From Bradyrhizobium guangdongense (GTDB lineage Bacteria > Pseudomonadota > Alphaproteobacteria > Rhizobiales > Xanthobacteraceae), in NCBI RefSeq assembly GCF_004114975.1, contig NZ_CP030051.1, forward strand, positions 4,464,001 through 4,528,000: 64,000 bases of DNA, in the 5' to 3' direction. Both the position numbers and the translations under genes were made by a program. The notes beneath the pieces are model-generated. The model did not search any database, was not told the origin of the DNA, and worked only from the letters and a program-made list of their open reading frames with translations. Of the stretch, positions 30,938 through 40,778 are shown piece after piece; position 1 is the stretch's first letter, and each line of letters begins with the position of its first letter.

Positions 30938-32482
30938 TTACCGTATCATCATCCGCGCGATCGCTTCCCCAATCACCACCGTCGTGAAGTGGGTGTTCGC
31001 CCGGCAGTCGGACGGCATGATCGAGGCATCGGCGACGCGCAGACCCGAGATACCTTTCACCGTGCCATCAGGATTGACGACGCCGTCGACATCGTTGATG
31101 CCGGTCATGCGGCAGCTGCCGGCGGCGTGCTGGATATCGCCGGTTTCACGGCGCAGCAGCGCATCCAGCTCGTCATCCGGCAGGCGAGCGGCCTCCGGCA
31201 ATGTCAGATCGGTGTCAGCGAGCCGGATCCAGTCGGCGATACCTGACAGCGCGGACTGCGAGGTGATCACGGCGAGGCGCTTCACCGCATCCATCATCCG
31301 CAGCATGTCGCGGGGGTCGGCGAGCATGTTCTCCTCGACGATAGGATCGATGAAGGGGTCGCTGGACGCCAGCTTGAGCGTGCCGCGCGAATAGGCGTTG
31401 AACAGACCTGCGCCGATCGCCCCGGGCATGCCGATGCCGCGATGGTTGAACGCGATCAGGATCATGTCGCGCTTGCCGCCATCGGCGAGACCCGAGGAAT
31501 AAGTGACGCAGCAATTGGTGTGGCGGGTGTCCGGATCAGTGGGGCGCATATTTTCGTGCAGCTGGATCGTTGCGCGAAACAGCGGGTGATCGAAGAAGTG
31601 GCGGCCGACCGGCAGGTCGCGCTCGACCGCAATGCCCATCGCCTTCAGCTCCTCGGCCGGTCCGATGCCCGAGCGCAGCAGGATCGCCGGGCTGTGGATC
31701 GCGCCGGCGCACAGCACGATCTGGCGTGCGCCGATCTCGATCGTACCCTGCCCCTCAGCGTGAACGCGAACGCCGGTCGCCCGGCCGTCGCGGATCAGCA
31801 CGCGGTCGACCAGCGTCCGGCCCCGGATCTCGAGATTGGCGCGGCCGCGCGCAGGTTCGAGATAAGCCTCATTGGTGCTGATGCGGCGGCCGCCGCGGCT
31901 GTTGATGGGATAGCAGGCGACGCCCTCGCCATCAGAACCATTGAGGTCGGTGCACGAGGGATAGCCACTCGCGAGCGCCGCATCACGCAAGCCGCGATCG
32001 ATCGGGCCCCACGCCTCTGGCGGCGCGCGATAGACCGGCAGCGGTCCGCCGCGGCCATGGCCCTCGGCGTCGCCGAACTCCTGATCGTCCTCGATCACGG
32101 AGAACAGCGGCATCACCTCCTTGGCCGACCAGCCGGTGCAGCCATTGGCGGCCCATTCGTCGAACGCGTCGGCCACGCCGCGGATGGCGATCTGGCCGTT
32201 CATCATCGACGAGCCGCCGAGCCCCTTGCCGCGCCAGTAGAAGCGCGGCTCCTGCCCGGCCACCCGGCGCGACAGGAGATCAGGCCATTGCCATTTCTCC
32301 TGGTACTCGCGCTTGTGGATGATCGGGATCGGGTTCGGCGTCCGCACTTCCCAGGGCGCTTCATCGGCGCGCCAATCGAGGCCCGCTTCGAGAAGCAGGA
32401 CGCGCCGTGCCGGATCCTCGGAAAGCCTTGCCGCAACCGCAGCGCCGGCCGAGCCGCCGCCGACAACAATGACATCGTACAT
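30938..32482 (-). CDS. GMC family FAD-dependent oxidoreductase
   Basis: A 514-residue flavoprotein of the glucose-methanol-choline family. The N-terminal dinucleotide fold is DVIVVGGGSAGAAVAARL, the FAD segment GLGGSSMMNGQIAIRG follows, and the C-terminal active site has HAAGSCRM and NTHFTTVVIGEA. It likely oxidises an alcohol or sugar with FAD. No cytochrome or gluconate subunit lies beside it. ATG at 32482 (MYDVIVV) gives the normal length; an alternative start six residues upstream is possible. Substrate unknown. Confidence 0.88.
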   Translation of the reverse strand: MYDVIVVGGGSAGAAVAARLSEDPARRVLLLEAGLDWRADEAPWEVRTPNPIPIIHKREYQEKWQWPDLLSRRVAGQEPRFYWRGKGLGGSSMMNGQIAIRGVADAFDEWAANGCTGWSAKEVMPLFSVIEDDQEFGDAEGHGRGGPLPVYRAPPEAWGPIDRGLRDAALASGYPSCTDLNGSDGEGVACYPINSRGGRRISTNEAYLEPARGRANLEIRGRTLVDRVLIRDGRATGVRVHAEGQGTIEIGARQIVLCAGAIHSPAILLRSGIGPAEELKAMGIAVERDLPVGRHFFDHPLFRATIQLHENMRPTDPDTRHTNCCVTYSSGLADGGKRDMILIAFNHRGIGMPGAIGAGLFNAYSRGTLKLASSDPFIDPIVEENMLADPRDMLRMMDAVKRLAVITSQSALSGIADWIRLADTDLTLPEAARLPDDELDALLRRETGDIQHAAGSCRMTGINDVDGVVNPDGTVKGISGLRVADASIMPSDCRANTHFTTVVIGEAIARMMIR

Positions 32483-32630
32483 CGCGCTAATTCTCGACAT
32501 TCCAGAACACCGGCGTGGCGAACGGTATCAGACCGTGATGGGCGGTGGAATGCGAATTGGAGAGCGGCGCTGTCGCAGCCGGTCGCTGCGCTCGCGATGA
32601 CAGTGTGGGAATGGGTGCGTGCTATTCACC

Positions 32631-32684
32631 TGTGCCCCGGCTCTGCGCAGCAGCGTTGCACGCTGCAGCGCGTCCGGGACACAA
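32631..32684. repeat. Intergenic palindromic repeat, family C, copy 2 (half element)
   Basis: Runs from TGTGCCCCGGCTCTGCGCAG to GCGTCCGGGACACAAG; it matches the right half of family C in the reverse complement of the 36208-36335 copy. The adjoining 32570-32604 contains a fragment like the right end of family A (GCTGCGCTCGCGATGACAG). Confidence 0.7.
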
Positions 32685-32691
32685 GCTCGCC

Positions 32692-34950
32692 CTACCCAAT
32701 CACCTTGCCGAACTTGTTCGACTTCGGAAAACCCTTCGGCGGCAGGCGACCGGCGTCGGCACGGGTGCCTTGCCATTCCGCAAGCTCCTTCATGGTCGCC
32801 GAGAACTCGCGCCCCGCGGAGTCCTTCCAGGACAGGCCCGCCTTGGCGTCGAACACGGCGACGTCGGAAAGACCGCCGTCTTTGTATTTCTGCAGGCGTA
32901 CACCGCGGCCGCGCGCCATCTCCGGCACCTGGTCGAGCGGGAAGATCAGCATCTTGCGGTTCTCACCGATCACAGCGACGGTGTCGCCGATCACCTCAGT
33001 GACCGCGCGCGCCTCGTTCGGCATATCGACGTTGAGGACCTGCTTGCCCTTCTTGGTGGTGCCGACGCAATCGTCCTCGTTGACGACAAAGCCCTGGCCT
33101 TCGTGGCTCGCGACCAGGAATTTGCGACCGCCCTTGTGGACGAACAGCGCAACGGGTGCCGCCTCCTGCTCGAGGTCGATGAACAGGCGGATCGGCTCGC
33201 CATGGCCGCGGCCGCCCGGCAGCTTCGCAACATCCAGCGAATAGAATTTGCCGTTGGTGGCGAACAGCAGGAGCTTCGAGGTGGTCTCGGCAAAGAAGGC
33301 GAAACCGAGCTTGTCGTCCTGCTTGAAGGCGAGGCCCGAGAGATCCTCGACATGACCCTTCATGGTGCGGATCCAGCCCTTGTCGGAGACGACGACCGTC
33401 ACCGGCTCGCGCTCGACGAGAGCTTCCTCCATCGCGGCGAGATCGTGCTCGGGGGCGTCCGCAAAGGTGGTGCGGCGCTTGCCCAGCGGGGTCTTCGGCC
33501 CGAACATGTCACGGACCTTCCCGACCTGCTCGCCGACCTTCTTCCATTGCTGGGCCTCGGAGCCGAGCAGCCCTTCGATGCCCTTCAGCTCCTTGCGCAG
33601 GTCGGCATCCTCGGTGCGGATCTCCATCTCCTCGAGCTTGCGCAAGCTGCGCAGCCGCATGTTGAGAATGGCTTCAGCCTGCACTTCGGTGAGCTTGAAC
33701 GCCTTGATCAAGGCCGGCTTCGGCTCGTCCTCGGTGCGAATGATCTTGATCACCTTGTCGATGTTCAGATAGGCGATCAGCAGGCCGCCGAGGATTTCGA
33801 GCCGGTGCTCGATCTGCGCCTTGCGGAAATTGCTGCGGCGGATCAGCACGTCGCGCAAATGGTCGAGCCATTCGCGCAGGCACTCCGCGAGCCCCACGAC
33901 CTTGGGAATGCGGCCCTTGATCAGCACGTTGAGATTCAGCGGAATCTTGCTCTCGAGCTCGGTGAGCCGGAACAGGGATTCCATCATCAAGGCGGGATCG
34001 ACGTTCTTCGACTTCGGCTCAATGACGAGGCGAACGTCCTCGGCGGATTCGTCGCGGACCTCGCCCACCAGCGGCAGCTTCTTCTGGTCAAGCAGCTCGG
34101 CGATCTTCTCGACCATCCGTGACTTCTGCACCAGATAGGGAATCTCGGTGACGACGACCACCCAGGTGCCGCGCGCCCCCTCCTCCTGCTGCCACTTGGC
34201 GCGGACACGGAACGAGCCGCGGCCGGTGGTGTAGGCTTCGGCGATGGCCTGCTTGGAATCGACGCAGATGCCGCCGGTCGGGAAATCCGGGCCCTTCACC
34301 CACTTCAGGAGCGCCTTGGACTTCGCGTCGGGCTTCTCGATCAGATGCAGCGCGGCGTCGCACAGTTCGGCGGCGTTGTGCGGCGGGATCGAGGTCGCCA
34401 TGCCGACCGCGATGCCCTGCGCGCCATTGGCGAGCAGGTTGGGGAAGCCGCCGGGCAGCACGACCGGCTCCTTCGACTGGCCGTCGTAATTGGCACGGAA
34501 CTCGACGCCGTCCTCGTCGATACCTTCGAGCAGAAGCCGCGCGACGTCGGTCATGCGCGCTTCGGTGTAGCGGTAGGCGGCGGGATTATCGCCGTCGATA
34601 TTGCCGAAATTGCCCTGACCGTCGACCAGCGGATAGCGCGAGGAGAAATCCTGGGCGAGGCGCACCATGGCGTCGTAGATGGCCTGGTCGCCGTGCGGAT
34701 GGAACGAACCCATCACATCGCCGACGATCTTGGCGGATTTCTTGAAGGCCGTGCCGGGGTCCAGGCGGAGCAGGCGCATGCCGTAGAGGATGCGCCGGTG
34801 GACCGGCTTCAAGCCGTCTCGCGCGTCCGGCAGCGCGCGGTGCATGATGGTGGAGAGTGCATAAGCGAGATAGCGCTCTTCAAGCGCATCACGCAGCGGC
34901 ACCTCGTGAATTTCGGCCGGTTCTTCCGGCGGAACGATTCGTTTTCCCAT
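32692..34950 (-). CDS. parC: DNA topoisomerase IV subunit A
   Basis: A 752-residue type IIA topoisomerase subunit which, with ParE, separates daughter chromosomes. The catalytic tyrosine is Tyr128 in [10 protein letters not shown]. The N-terminal breakage-reunion domain shows [29 protein letters not shown], read in parts, and [18 protein letters not shown]; the C-terminal part lacks the full GyrA-box pattern, supporting ParC over GyrA. parC closes the lepB-rnc-era-recO segment on this strand. ParE is not in the window. Confidence 0.94.
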   Translation of the reverse strand: MGKRIVPPEEPAEIHEVPLRDALEERYLAYALSTIMHRALPDARDGLKPVHRRILYGMRLLRLDPGTAFKKSAKIVGDVMGSFHPHGDQAIYDAMVRLAQDFSSRYPLVDGQGNFGNIDGDNPAAYRYTEARMTDVARLLLEGIDEDGVEFRANYDGQSKEPVVLPGGFPNLLANGAQGIAVGMATSIPPHNAAELCDAALHLIEKPDAKSKALLKWVKGPDFPTGGICVDSKQAIAEAYTTGRGSFRVRAKWQQEEGARGTWVVVVTEIPYLVQKSRMVEKIAELLDQKKLPLVGEVRDESAEDVRLVIEPKSKNVDPALMMESLFRLTELESKIPLNLNVLIKGRIPKVVGLAECLREWLDHLRDVLIRRSNFRKAQIEHRLEILGGLLIAYLNIDKVIKIIRTEDEPKPALIKAFKLTEVQAEAILNMRLRSLRKLEEMEIRTEDADLRKELKGIEGLLGSEAQQWKKVGEQVGKVRDMFGPKTPLGKRRTTFADAPEHDLAAMEEALVEREPVTVVVSDKGWIRTMKGHVEDLSGLAFKQDDKLGFAFFAETTSKLLLFATNGKFYSLDVAKLPGGRGHGEPIRLFIDLEQEAAPVALFVHKGGRKFLVASHEGQGFVVNEDDCVGTTKKGKQVLNVDMPNEARAVTEVIGDTVAVIGENRKMLIFPLDQVPEMARGRGVRLQKYKDGGLSDVAVFDAKAGLSWKDSAGREFSATMKELAEWQGTRADAGRLPPKGFPKSNKFGKVIG

Positions 34951-35010
34951 GCCGCCCGGTTAAACCGTGGAAGCGAATCGGGCAAGGATGGATTGGTTCC
35001 CTATGGGCTT

Positions 35011-35289
35011 CTACTCCCCTGCCCAGCCGGCCGTCACGGTCGGCTGGACCTTGGCCGGAGATGTCGCCGGCATGTTGGCAACGCAGTGGCGGGCCGCCTC
35101 GATCTCGGCGTCGGTCGCGCCGTGGGATCGCGCCCATGTCTCTGCGGCCGCAGCGGAATATTTCGCCACGTAATAGCGGACCAGAGTACAGGAGGCTCGA
35201 CGAAACACGCTTGGTTGCGGCTCGGCAGCCATGGCATCAGGCGCAAAAGCGAGCAGCGCCGCGGTGAGCGCAAAACCCCTGATCAACAT
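35011..35289 (-). CDS. Small secreted hypothetical protein (92 aa)
   Basis: A 92-residue protein with a clear signal peptide, MLIRGFALTAALLAFAPDAMA, cleaved near residue 21. The mature part has one Cys pair (RRASCTLVRYYVAKYS and AARHCVANMP) and helical content, no recognised domain. ATG at 35289 is taken; the longer frame to 35361 would bury the signal peptide. It lies 60 bases before parC on the same strand and after recO. Function unknown. Confidence 0.65.
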   Translation of the reverse strand: MLIRGFALTAALLAFAPDAMAAEPQPSVFRRASCTLVRYYVAKYSAAAAETWARSHGATDAEIEAARHCVANMPATSPAKVQPTVTAGWAGE

Positions 35290-35415
35290 GCGGGCTGTCC
35301 CCGTTGTGGAACCTGCCCGCCCCAACGCGAACAGCCCGATTTCGTTCCGGAGGAACCCCATGTTTTGGGGCAGTGCAGTACCGCGATCCCGTCATACCGA
35401 CAGGATCGCCCTCGC

Positions 35416-36168
35416 TTACGGCGCGGGGAGCGCCGCCTTGGCCTGCTGCCGGATCAGGGCATTGATGAAGCCAGCTCGCGCGTCGGAATGGCCCTGGCCC
35501 CGCGGCTCCAGCACGTGGCGCAGCAGGAACAGGCCGGTCAGCCGGAAACCGTCCCGAAGATCCTGGTCAGTGAGGTCGTCATGCATTTCGCCCTGGCGCA
35601 GGAACGGCGGCAGCCGCAGCAGCCGGTCGCGCCACGGCTCACCAGCGCCGCGCGACACCGCGCCGCCGGATTTCGGCGACACATAGATCAGATCGGTGGT
35701 CTCCCCGGTCACCGCGCAGTTGTCGAGCGCGAGCCCGAAGCCGAGCTCGGCGAGCATCGCCAGCTCGAAATGGATGAGATGCACGGCGGCGCTGCCGATA
35801 TCGTCGAAATCGTCGAGCGAATGTTCGAGCAGTGCGAATATCTCCTCGTGCGGATCGCGCTCGGGAAGCAGCCGCGCAATCGAAGCCAGATGGGTGACGC
35901 CGTAGACCCCATGCGAGGACCCCAGCAGCGTCGCGGCCCGCAGCTTCAGCCCTTCGATCGCGTAGGTGCCGAGATGCTCGTCGAGCCGCGCCCGCCACAC
36001 CGCGCTGACGCTGTTGCCGGGCTGCAAGAGCGGCCGCAGTCGCGAACTCGCCCCCCCACGCACGAGACCGAGATGCCGGCCGTGCTGGCGCGTCAGCAGC
36101 TCGACGATGGCGCTGCTCTCGCCATGCCGCCGCACGCCCAGCACGATGCCTTCGTCGGTCCATTCCAT
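35416..36168 (-). CDS. recO: DNA repair protein RecO
   Basis: A 250-residue mediator that loads RecA on SSB-coated DNA with RecF and RecR. The N-terminal OB fold is recognisable ([26 protein letters not shown], read in parts), followed by the LGLVRGGAS segment. The ATG at 36168 matches RecO length; the open frame extends to 36204 with no support. It follows a family C repeat, which separates it from the upstream membrane-protein gene. Confidence 0.93.
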   Translation of the reverse strand: MEWTDEGIVLGVRRHGESSAIVELLTRQHGRHLGLVRGGASSRLRPLLQPGNSVSAVWRARLDEHLGTYAIEGLKLRAATLLGSSHGVYGVTHLASIARLLPERDPHEEIFALLEHSLDDFDDIGSAAVHLIHFELAMLAELGFGLALDNCAVTGETTDLIYVSPKSGGAVSRGAGEPWRDRLLRLPPFLRQGEMHDDLTDQDLRDGFRLTGLFLLRHVLEPRGQGHSDARAGFINALIRQQAKAALPAP

Positions 36169-36207
36169 GAGGGTGAGACTACAGGATTCCAGTGCCTCTC
36201 GCACGCA

Positions 36208-36335
36208 CTCGTGCCCCGGACAAAACGCGGCGCGCGAGCGGCGCGTTGCCGAGCCGGGGCCCCTCTCTCCGCGCGCACCTTGGTCCCGACTCTGCGGGCA
36301 GCGCTAACGCGCTGCTCCTTGTCCGGGACACGAGG
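36208..36335. repeat. Intergenic palindromic repeat, family C, copy 3
   Basis: The ends are CTCGTGCCCCGGACAA and TTGTCCGGGACACGAG, inverted complements with one mismatch in 16, so this copy is bounded by long inverted termini. It lies between recO and the upstream membrane-protein gene, and has the opposite orientation to copy 1. Confidence 0.85.
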
Positions 36336-36338
36336 GTT

Positions 36339-36719
36339 TCACGCGTTGAACCAGCCCTGCGCGTCGCCGGTAAACGAGAAATACAGCCCGAACGCCGTCA
36401 GCGCGCAGGAGACGATCTCGATGGCACTGTCGAGTTCGAGGCCCCGCTCGCCGAGGATTTGGCCGAGCGAGATCACCGACAACACCAAGGCCGCCGCGAG
36501 CACCCAGCGCGGCCAGTTTTTGCGCCAATGCGCGGCCAGCCAGACGAAATAGAGCAGCAGCAGGATCATGCCGCCGGCGAGCAAGGTCCCGGTCATGATC
36601 ATCTGCTCGGTCGTCTCGATCGTGGGCGTGCGGTCCTGCACCGCCACGGACAGCGCGTCCAGCATCAGCGAGGCATAAAGCAGCGCTTCGAAACGCTGGA
36701 CGTTGCGGGGCACACTCAT
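36339..36719 (-). CDS. Conserved membrane protein of unknown function
   Basis: A 126-residue integral membrane protein with hydrophobic stretches FEALLYASLMLDALSVAV, GTLLAGGMILLLLYFVWLAA, WVLAAALVLSVISLG and IEIVSCALTAFGLYFSF. No domain is recognised. ATG at 36719 (MSVPRN) or two residues upstream. It lies 21 bases after era on the same strand, in an order seen in other Bradyrhizobium-like genomes, and is followed by a repeat and recO. A link to era is only positional. Confidence 0.7.
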   Translation of the reverse strand: MSVPRNVQRFEALLYASLMLDALSVAVQDRTPTIETTEQMIMTGTLLAGGMILLLLYFVWLAAHWRKNWPRWVLAAALVLSVISLGQILGERGLELDSAIEIVSCALTAFGLYFSFTGDAQGWFNA

Positions 36720-36740
36720 CGGCAACTGATCTTTTCTTGG

Positions 36741-37667
36741 TTATTCCCTGGGAAATTCCACGCCCATCTCGCGGTACCGATCGGGGTCGTCACCCCAGTT
36801 CTCGCGCACCTTCACGAACAGGAACAGATGGACCGGCACGTCCAGGATCTGCATCAGCTCATTCCGCGAATCCGCACCGATCGATTTGATGGTGGCACCG
36901 CCCTTGCCGAGCACGATCTTGCGCTGGCTCTCGCGCTCGACGAAGATCGTCTGCTCGATGCGCACCGACTTGTCCTTGCGCTCCTCCCACTTGTCGGTCT
37001 CGACGGTGGATTGGTAGGGCAATTCCTGGTGCAGCTTCTGATAGATCTTTTCGCGCGTGATCTCGGCCGCCAGCTGCCGCATCGGCGCGTCCGACATCTG
37101 ATCCTCGGGATAGAGGTATGGGCCCGGCGGCACCATCTCGGCCAGCGTCGTGCGGATGTCGTCGACGCCGTCGCCCGAGATCGCGGAGATCATGAAAGTC
37201 CTTGCGAACTTCATGCGCTCGTTGGCGGCCTGCGCCAGCGCCAGGAGCTTCTCGCGCTGGACCAGGTCGACCTTGTTGATGACCAGGATCTTGTCGTGAT
37301 TGACGCTGGCCGCCTTGGCCAGGATCGCCTCGGCTTCCTCGTCGATTCCGGTCTTGGCATCGAGCAGCACGCAGACGAGGTCGGCGTCATGCGCCCCGCT
37401 CCAGGCGGTCGAAACCATGGCACGGTCGAGCCGGCGCTTGGGCAGGAAAATACCGGGCGTGTCGACCAGGATGATCTGCGCATTGTTCTCGATCACGATG
37501 CCACGGATCAGCGCGCGCGTGGTCTGCACCTTGCGCGAGACGATCGTAACCTTGGCCCCGACCAGCGCATTGACAAGTGTGGACTTGCCGACGTTCGGCG
37601 CGCCGATCAGCGCAACGAAGCCGCAGCGCGTGGCGGCAGTCGTCTCACCGCCCGTTTCAACCGTCAT
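36741..37667 (-). CDS. era: GTPase Era
   Basis: A 308-residue GTPase that binds 16S rRNA 3' ends and assists small-subunit maturation. G1 is GAPNVGKS, G3 is DTPGI and G4 is NKVD in VINKVDLV; a C-terminal KH domain carries GKGGATIKSIG. ATG at 37667 (MTVETGG) is preferred; an upstream start at 37688 adds seven residues. It overlaps the end of rnc by 11 bases. Era with RNase III is a conserved ribosome-processing pair. Confidence 0.95.
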   Translation of the reverse strand: MTVETGGETTAATRCGFVALIGAPNVGKSTLVNALVGAKVTIVSRKVQTTRALIRGIVIENNAQIILVDTPGIFLPKRRLDRAMVSTAWSGAHDADLVCVLLDAKTGIDEEAEAILAKAASVNHDKILVINKVDLVQREKLLALAQAANERMKFARTFMISAISGDGVDDIRTTLAEMVPPGPYLYPEDQMSDAPMRQLAAEITREKIYQKLHQELPYQSTVETDKWEERKDKSVRIEQTIFVERESQRKIVLGKGGATIKSIGADSRNELMQILDVPVHLFLFVKVRENWGDDPDRYREMGVEFPRE

Positions 37668-38556
37668 TGCCGCCGCCAACGCCTTCACGTTCGATCATCA
37701 CTGAAGCTGCCACTTTCTCCGCCGCGCGCTTGCTGCCGCCGATGCCTTCGGCCGGCGCAAGTCCCGGCAGGTCCACCGCAACGCGGAACTGCGGATCGTG
37801 ATGCGGGCCGGTGCGTTCGACCTCGCGGTAGACAGGCGTCGGCAGTCCCTTCCCCTGCGCCCATTCCTGCAGCACCGTTTTGGGATCGCGCAAGGGACGC
37901 CGCGGCTTGTGCATCCGCTCGGTCCAGTTGCGCTTGACGAACTCGTCCGCCGCCGCATGACCGCCGTCGAGAAAGATCGCGCCGATCACCGCCTCGCAGA
38001 TGTCGCCGAGGATGGACTTGCGCAGACGGGCATCGGCACTGGAGCCGACCGACCCGAGCTTGATGTCCTCGAGCAGACCGAGTGACTTGGCGACATCGGC
38101 GCAGCTCTCCTTGCGCACGAGCTCGGCAAGCCGCTTGGACAGTTCGCCCTCGTCGGCGTTCGGAAAGGCGTGATAGAGCATGTCGGAGACGACGAGCCCG
38201 AGCACGTGGTCGCCGAGAAACTCCAGCCGCTGATAGCTGTCGCCGCGCTTGCGCCCGGACTTCAGCGCCGAGACGTGCGTGATCGCCTGCATCAGAAGAT
38301 TGGGGTCTGCGAAGCGGTGGCCGATGCGCGCCTCGAGCGCCGCGCTGGCCTCCGCGGCCGCCTTGGCCTTGTCTTTGGCCTTGCTGCTCCGCGTCCGCTT
38401 CTTCTTGGCCGGAGCCTTGGTTTCCGAAATCTTGGCTTCGGCGGCCTTGGATTCAGAATTAGTCTTGGGCACAAGCGTCTTGGTTGCAGCTTCGCCCTCG
38501 GGAGCGGCTTGCGCCTCGATCGGTTCGGTCGCGATGTCCTTGGCTTCGTCTTTCAT
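37657..38556 (-). CDS. rnc: Ribonuclease III with extended N-terminus
   Basis: A 299-residue double-stranded RNA endonuclease that processes 30S rRNA precursor. The RNase III domain carries LEFLGDHVLG at about 111-120 and ends before the dsRNA-binding domain (PKTVLQEWAQGKG, then GGSKRAAEKVAASVMI). Residues 1-70 are an Ala/Glu/Lys-rich tail (AAEAKISETKAPAKKKRT) absent from E. coli RNase III. Start ATG at 38556 overlaps the lepB stop by four bases. Acts with era and recO neighbours. Confidence 0.93.
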   Translation of the reverse strand: MKDEAKDIATEPIEAQAAPEGEAATKTLVPKTNSESKAAEAKISETKAPAKKKRTRSSKAKDKAKAAAEASAALEARIGHRFADPNLLMQAITHVSALKSGRKRGDSYQRLEFLGDHVLGLVVSDMLYHAFPNADEGELSKRLAELVRKESCADVAKSLGLLEDIKLGSVGSSADARLRKSILGDICEAVIGAIFLDGGHAAADEFVKRNWTERMHKPRRPLRDPKTVLQEWAQGKGLPTPVYREVERTGPHHDPQFRVAVDLPGLAPAEGIGGSKRAAEKVAASVMIEREGVGGGNDG

Positions 38557-39317
38557 CGGACGATTTTGAAGAAGCGATTCCAGCGCACCGACCACGGCCA
38601 GCGCCAGAACATCCAGGCATGCTCGCCTTCGCCGATGGAGAAGAAGATCATCTGTGCGCGGCCGATCAAGTTCTCCCGCGGCACGTAGCCGACCTGACCG
38701 AGGAAGCGGCTGTCGGTGGAGTTGTCGCGGTTGTCACCCATCATGAAGAAATGGCCAGGCGGCACCGTGTAGACGTTGGTGTTGTCCATGTAGCCGTTGT
38801 CGGCGCAATCGAGCGTCTCGTAGGAGACGCCGTTCGGCAGCGTTTCCTTCCAGCGCTTCACGCGCGAGATGCCGCCGCCCTCGGAGCCGCACGGATCTTC
38901 GCCGACAAACTCGCTCATGCGCTGACGCTCGACCGGCGTGTCGTTGATGTAAAGAAGCCCGTCCTTCATCTGGATGTGGTCGCCGGGAAGGCCGATCACG
39001 CGCTTGATGTAGTCGGTGGTGTCGTCCTTGGGCAGGCGGAACACGACGATATCGCCACGGTTCGGATCCGAGCCCCAGATGCGTCCCGAGAACAGCGGCG
39101 GCGAGAACGGGATCGAGTAGTGGCTATAGCCGTACGAATATTTCGACACGAACAGATAGTCGCCGACCAGCAGCGTGGCCTTCATCGAGCCGGAGGGGAT
39201 GTTGAAAGGCTGGAACAGGAAGGTGCGGATCACCAAGGCGATCAGGAGAGCGTGGATCACGACCCGGACTGTTTCGCCGACGCCGCTTTCAGTTTTCGTT
39301 CCCGAAGTCACGCTCAT
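38553..39317 (-). CDS. lepB: Signal peptidase I
   Basis: A 254-residue inner-membrane serine protease that cleaves secretory signal peptides. The catalytic Ser44 lies in IPSGSMKATLLVGD and the Lys106 base in YIKRVIGLPGD; an N-terminal membrane anchor covers residues 17-35. The region GDNRDNSTDSRFLGQVGYV is conserved near the C-terminus. Starts at 39317; coupled to rnc by a four-base stop/start overlap. Needed for export of the many secreted proteins predicted here. Confidence 0.94.
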   Translation of the reverse strand: MSVTSGTKTESGVGETVRVVIHALLIALVIRTFLFQPFNIPSGSMKATLLVGDYLFVSKYSYGYSHYSIPFSPPLFSGRIWGSDPNRGDIVVFRLPKDDTTDYIKRVIGLPGDHIQMKDGLLYINDTPVERQRMSEFVGEDPCGSEGGGISRVKRWKETLPNGVSYETLDCADNGYMDNTNVYTVPPGHFFMMGDNRDNSTDSRFLGQVGYVPRENLIGRAQMIFFSIGEGEHAWMFWRWPWSVRWNRFFKIVR

Positions 39318-39565
39318 TGCTCTCTCAATTCCGGCCGGCGATCACAGAACGCCCCCCTCCCGCGTCCAGCCCACCCGTTCGCGGCCCAAGGAGATTGTCC
39401 TGATTCTGATAGTGGGGCCAATTCCGGCGTAAAGCCGAATTCGCCCAGCCTGATTTGCGTCCGCGGACTTTTAGACGGTTGTCGCAGTCCACGCAATCAA
39501 GGATCGCATCAAAACTGCACAAAGCATTGATTCTTAATGCAAATTATATAGCGATCCTCGCGCCG

Positions 39566-39985
39566 TCAGGGCTTGGCCCGCGGGACGGCAGAAATGATCA
39601 CGAAGGCTTGCGCAAGCGGCCAGTCGTCGGTGATGGAGAGGTCGATCTGCGGCTCAAATCCCTCCGGGGTCAGGACCTGCAGCCGGGCCAGAGCCCCCCC
39701 GGTCAGCCGCATGGACGGGCGGCCCCCGGGCAGATTGACCACCCCCATGTCGCGCCACCACACACCCTGCCTGATGCCGGTGCCGAGCGCCTTCGAGCAG
39801 GCCTCCTTGGCGGCGAAGCGCTTGGCGTAGGTCGCAACCACCATCTTCTCGTTCTTGGCACGGCGCTCGGCCTTGGCCCGTTCGGCCGCGGTGAAGATGC
39901 GATCGAGGAAGCGCTCGCCGTGGCGCTCGATCACCTTGGCGACGCGGGTGATGTCGATCAGGTCGGAGCCGATGCCGATGATCAT
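39566..39985 (-). CDS. acpS: Holo-[acyl-carrier-protein] synthase
   Basis: A 139-residue Mg-dependent transferase that attaches phosphopantetheine from CoA to apo-ACP. It begins [14 protein letters not shown], with the metal Asp, and has the [16 protein letters not shown] signature. ATG at 39985 overlaps the pdxJ stop by four bases (39982-39985), supporting the start. Functions with fabH and plsX elsewhere in the window. Confidence 0.95.
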   Translation of the reverse strand: MIIGIGSDLIDITRVAKVIERHGERFLDRIFTAAERAKAERRAKNEKMVVATYAKRFAAKEACSKALGTGIRQGVWWRDMGVVNLPGGRPSMRLTGGALARLQVLTPEGFEPQIDLSITDDWPLAQAFVIISAVPRAKP

Positions 39986-40746
39986 GCCCGGCTCCGGCCG
40001 CGATCCATCGCGCCGCGCATCTTGCGCACCGTCTCGGCAAGACCGACGAACAGCGCCTCGCCGATCATGTAATAGCCGATGTTGAGCTCCATGATTTCCG
40101 GCAGCGCTGCGATCTTCTCGGCCGTCACATAATCGAGCCCATGGCCGGCGTGAACCTCGAGCCCGGCGGCCTTGGCCACCTTCACTCCGGCAAGGATCCG
40201 CTGCCACTCGGCCTCGGCCTTGTCGGTGTGGCCGTCGGTCACGGCGTCGCACCAGGCACCGGTGTGGATCTCGATCACCGGCGCGCGCAGTTGCGCCGCC
40301 ATCTCGATTTGAGCAGGGTCGGCGGCGATGAACAGCGAAACGCGGATGCCGGCATCGCTGAGCCGCGCGATATAGGGCGCCAGCACATTGTGCTGGCCGA
40401 CGACATCGAGCCCGCCCTCGGTCGTCACCTCCTGGCGCCGCTCCGGCACCAGGCACACGGCGTGCGGTCTGGTGGCGAGCGAGATCCGCATCATGTCGTC
40501 GGTCGCGGCCATCTCGAAATTCAGCGGCTTGGAGATCTCCGCCTTCAGCCGCGCCATGTCCTCGTCGCGGATGTGCCGGCGGTCTTCGCGCAAATGCGCC
40601 GTGATGCCGTCGGCGCCCGCCTCGATCGCAAGCAGCGCGGCGCGGACCGGATCGGGATGGCGGCCACCGCGTGCATTACGGACGGTGGCCACGTGGTCGA
40701 TATTGACGCCGAGGCGGAGCGGAGATGCAGGCATTTCAGAACTCAC
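39982..40746 (-). CDS. pdxJ: Pyridoxine 5'-phosphate synthase
   Basis: A 254-residue TIM-barrel enzyme for the last step of de novo vitamin B6 synthesis, condensing DXP with aminoacetone phosphate. Signatures are [17 protein letters not shown] at the N-terminus and [14 protein letters not shown]; the C-terminus has [18 protein letters not shown] at 40746 (MSSEMPA). PdxJ-acpS order on the minus strand is conserved in Rhizobiales. PdxA is not in the window. Confidence 0.95.
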   Translation of the reverse strand: MSSEMPASPLRLGVNIDHVATVRNARGGRHPDPVRAALLAIEAGADGITAHLREDRRHIRDEDMARLKAEISKPLNFEMAATDDMMRISLATRPHAVCLVPERRQEVTTEGGLDVVGQHNVLAPYIARLSDAGIRVSLFIAADPAQIEMAAQLRAPVIEIHTGAWCDAVTDGHTDKAEAEWQRILAGVKVAKAAGLEVHAGHGLDYVTAEKIAALPEIMELNIGYYMIGEALFVGLAETVRKMRGAMDRGRSRA

Positions 40747-40778
40747 GAGGCCGGAGTGACAGGCGATGACGACAGCGC

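Noticed and set aside
32545-36552. Two long plus-strand open frames opposite parC and recO
   Set aside because: They are antisense to ParC and RecO, carry low-complexity sequence and no recognised motif.
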